From the NCBI GenBank assembly GCA_035301025.1, contig DATGUV010000164.1:1-6357 (forward strand): DNA of 6,357 bases. The letters are read 5' to 3'. The DNA comes from CALAMD01 sp035301025. Its GTDB lineage: Bacteria > Bacillota > Bacilli > Bacillales > Amphibacillaceae. The translations under genes and the position numbers were made by a program. Below, in pieces: positions 6,162-6,357 of this stretch. The notes beneath the pieces were generated by a model, which did no database searches, was not told where the DNA came from, and saw only the letters and a program-made list of their open reading frames with translations. Each line of letters begins with the position of its first letter. The stretch's first letter is position 1.

Positions 6162-6357
6162 TTACTCCGAAATCGTAACGTTCCAGAAAATAGGTCCATT
6201 ACTAGTAGTAACTTCTGATACGTTGGAGCTTTGCGCATACAGTGCGTGGAAACCACCGAGTTGAATAATCGGTAATAATTCCTCCCATGCATATAATTGT
6301 AACTCATCCCATATTTCTTGAGCTTCTTCAGTTGTTGCAGCATTTTCAATTGCTTTC
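6162..6357 (-). CDS. ABC transporter solute-binding protein, peptide type (partial, C-terminal end)
   Basis: A frame entering from the right edge ends at TAA 6162-6164 and encodes the last 64 residues of a protein ending GPIFWNVTISE. Aligned by eye with the C-terminus of the neighbouring binding protein, about 39 of the last 59 residues are identical, including EEAQEIWD and the final GPIFWNVT block. It is therefore a second SBP family 5 protein and a tandem paralogue. The two genes also share 17 identical bases (6181-6197 and 4357-4373). The start, lipobox and most of the fold lie outside the window. A strong terminator follows, so it is transcribed apart from its paralogue. Any permease and ATPase genes could lie further upstream. 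Confidence 0.9.
   Translation of the reverse strand, partial: KAIENAATTEEAQEIWDELQLYAWEELLPIIQLGGFHALYAQSSNVSEVTTSNGPIFWNVTISE

Noticed and set aside
6014..6349. Minus-strand frame of 111 codons across the right end
   Set aside because: It runs through the terminator and promoter and is in a different frame from the clear binding-protein C-terminus at 6162-6357, which matches the neighbouring paralogue.

Overview
The window looks like the chromosome of a low-GC Gram-positive bacterium of the Bacillaceae type. The evidence is AT-rich DNA, strong AGGAGG-like ribosome sites, a TTGACA-N17-TAAAAT promoter, U-tailed hairpin terminators and a lipoprotein signal peptide on the solute-binding protein. 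That mature protein is rich in Asp and Glu, which would suit a salt- or alkali-tolerant species; this last point is inference. All recognised genes lie on the minus strand, so transcription runs from high to low coordinates.

Layout from right to left: (1) the C-terminal end of a peptide-type ABC transporter solute-binding protein (6162-6357, cut by the window) with a strong terminator; (2) a complete paralogous lipoprotein solute-binding protein (4338-5909) with its own textbook promoter and a probable terminator; (3) about 530 bases without a convincing gene but rich in inverted repeats; (4) an AbgT-family membrane transporter (2286-3806) starting at TTG and closed by a 14-bp hairpin terminator; (5) about 380 bases of regulatory sequence; (6) abgB (456-1901), an M20 amidohydrolase subunit; (7) the start of abgA (1-392), the partner subunit, cut by the left edge.

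The genes suggest a module for importing and cleaving p-aminobenzoyl-glutamate or a related N-acyl amino acid or dipeptide. AbgT would import the substrate and AbgA/AbgB would hydrolyse it in the cytoplasm. The two binding proteins would serve a peptide-type ABC importer whose permease and ATPase genes are not in the window. In E. coli the genes are ordered abgA-abgB-abgT as one operon. Here the transporter comes first, is separated by a terminator, and is joined by the binding proteins. No RNA gene, CRISPR array, transposase or phage gene was seen. The best leads for something undescribed are this combined gene set and the repeated short motifs upstream of abgB and abgT.
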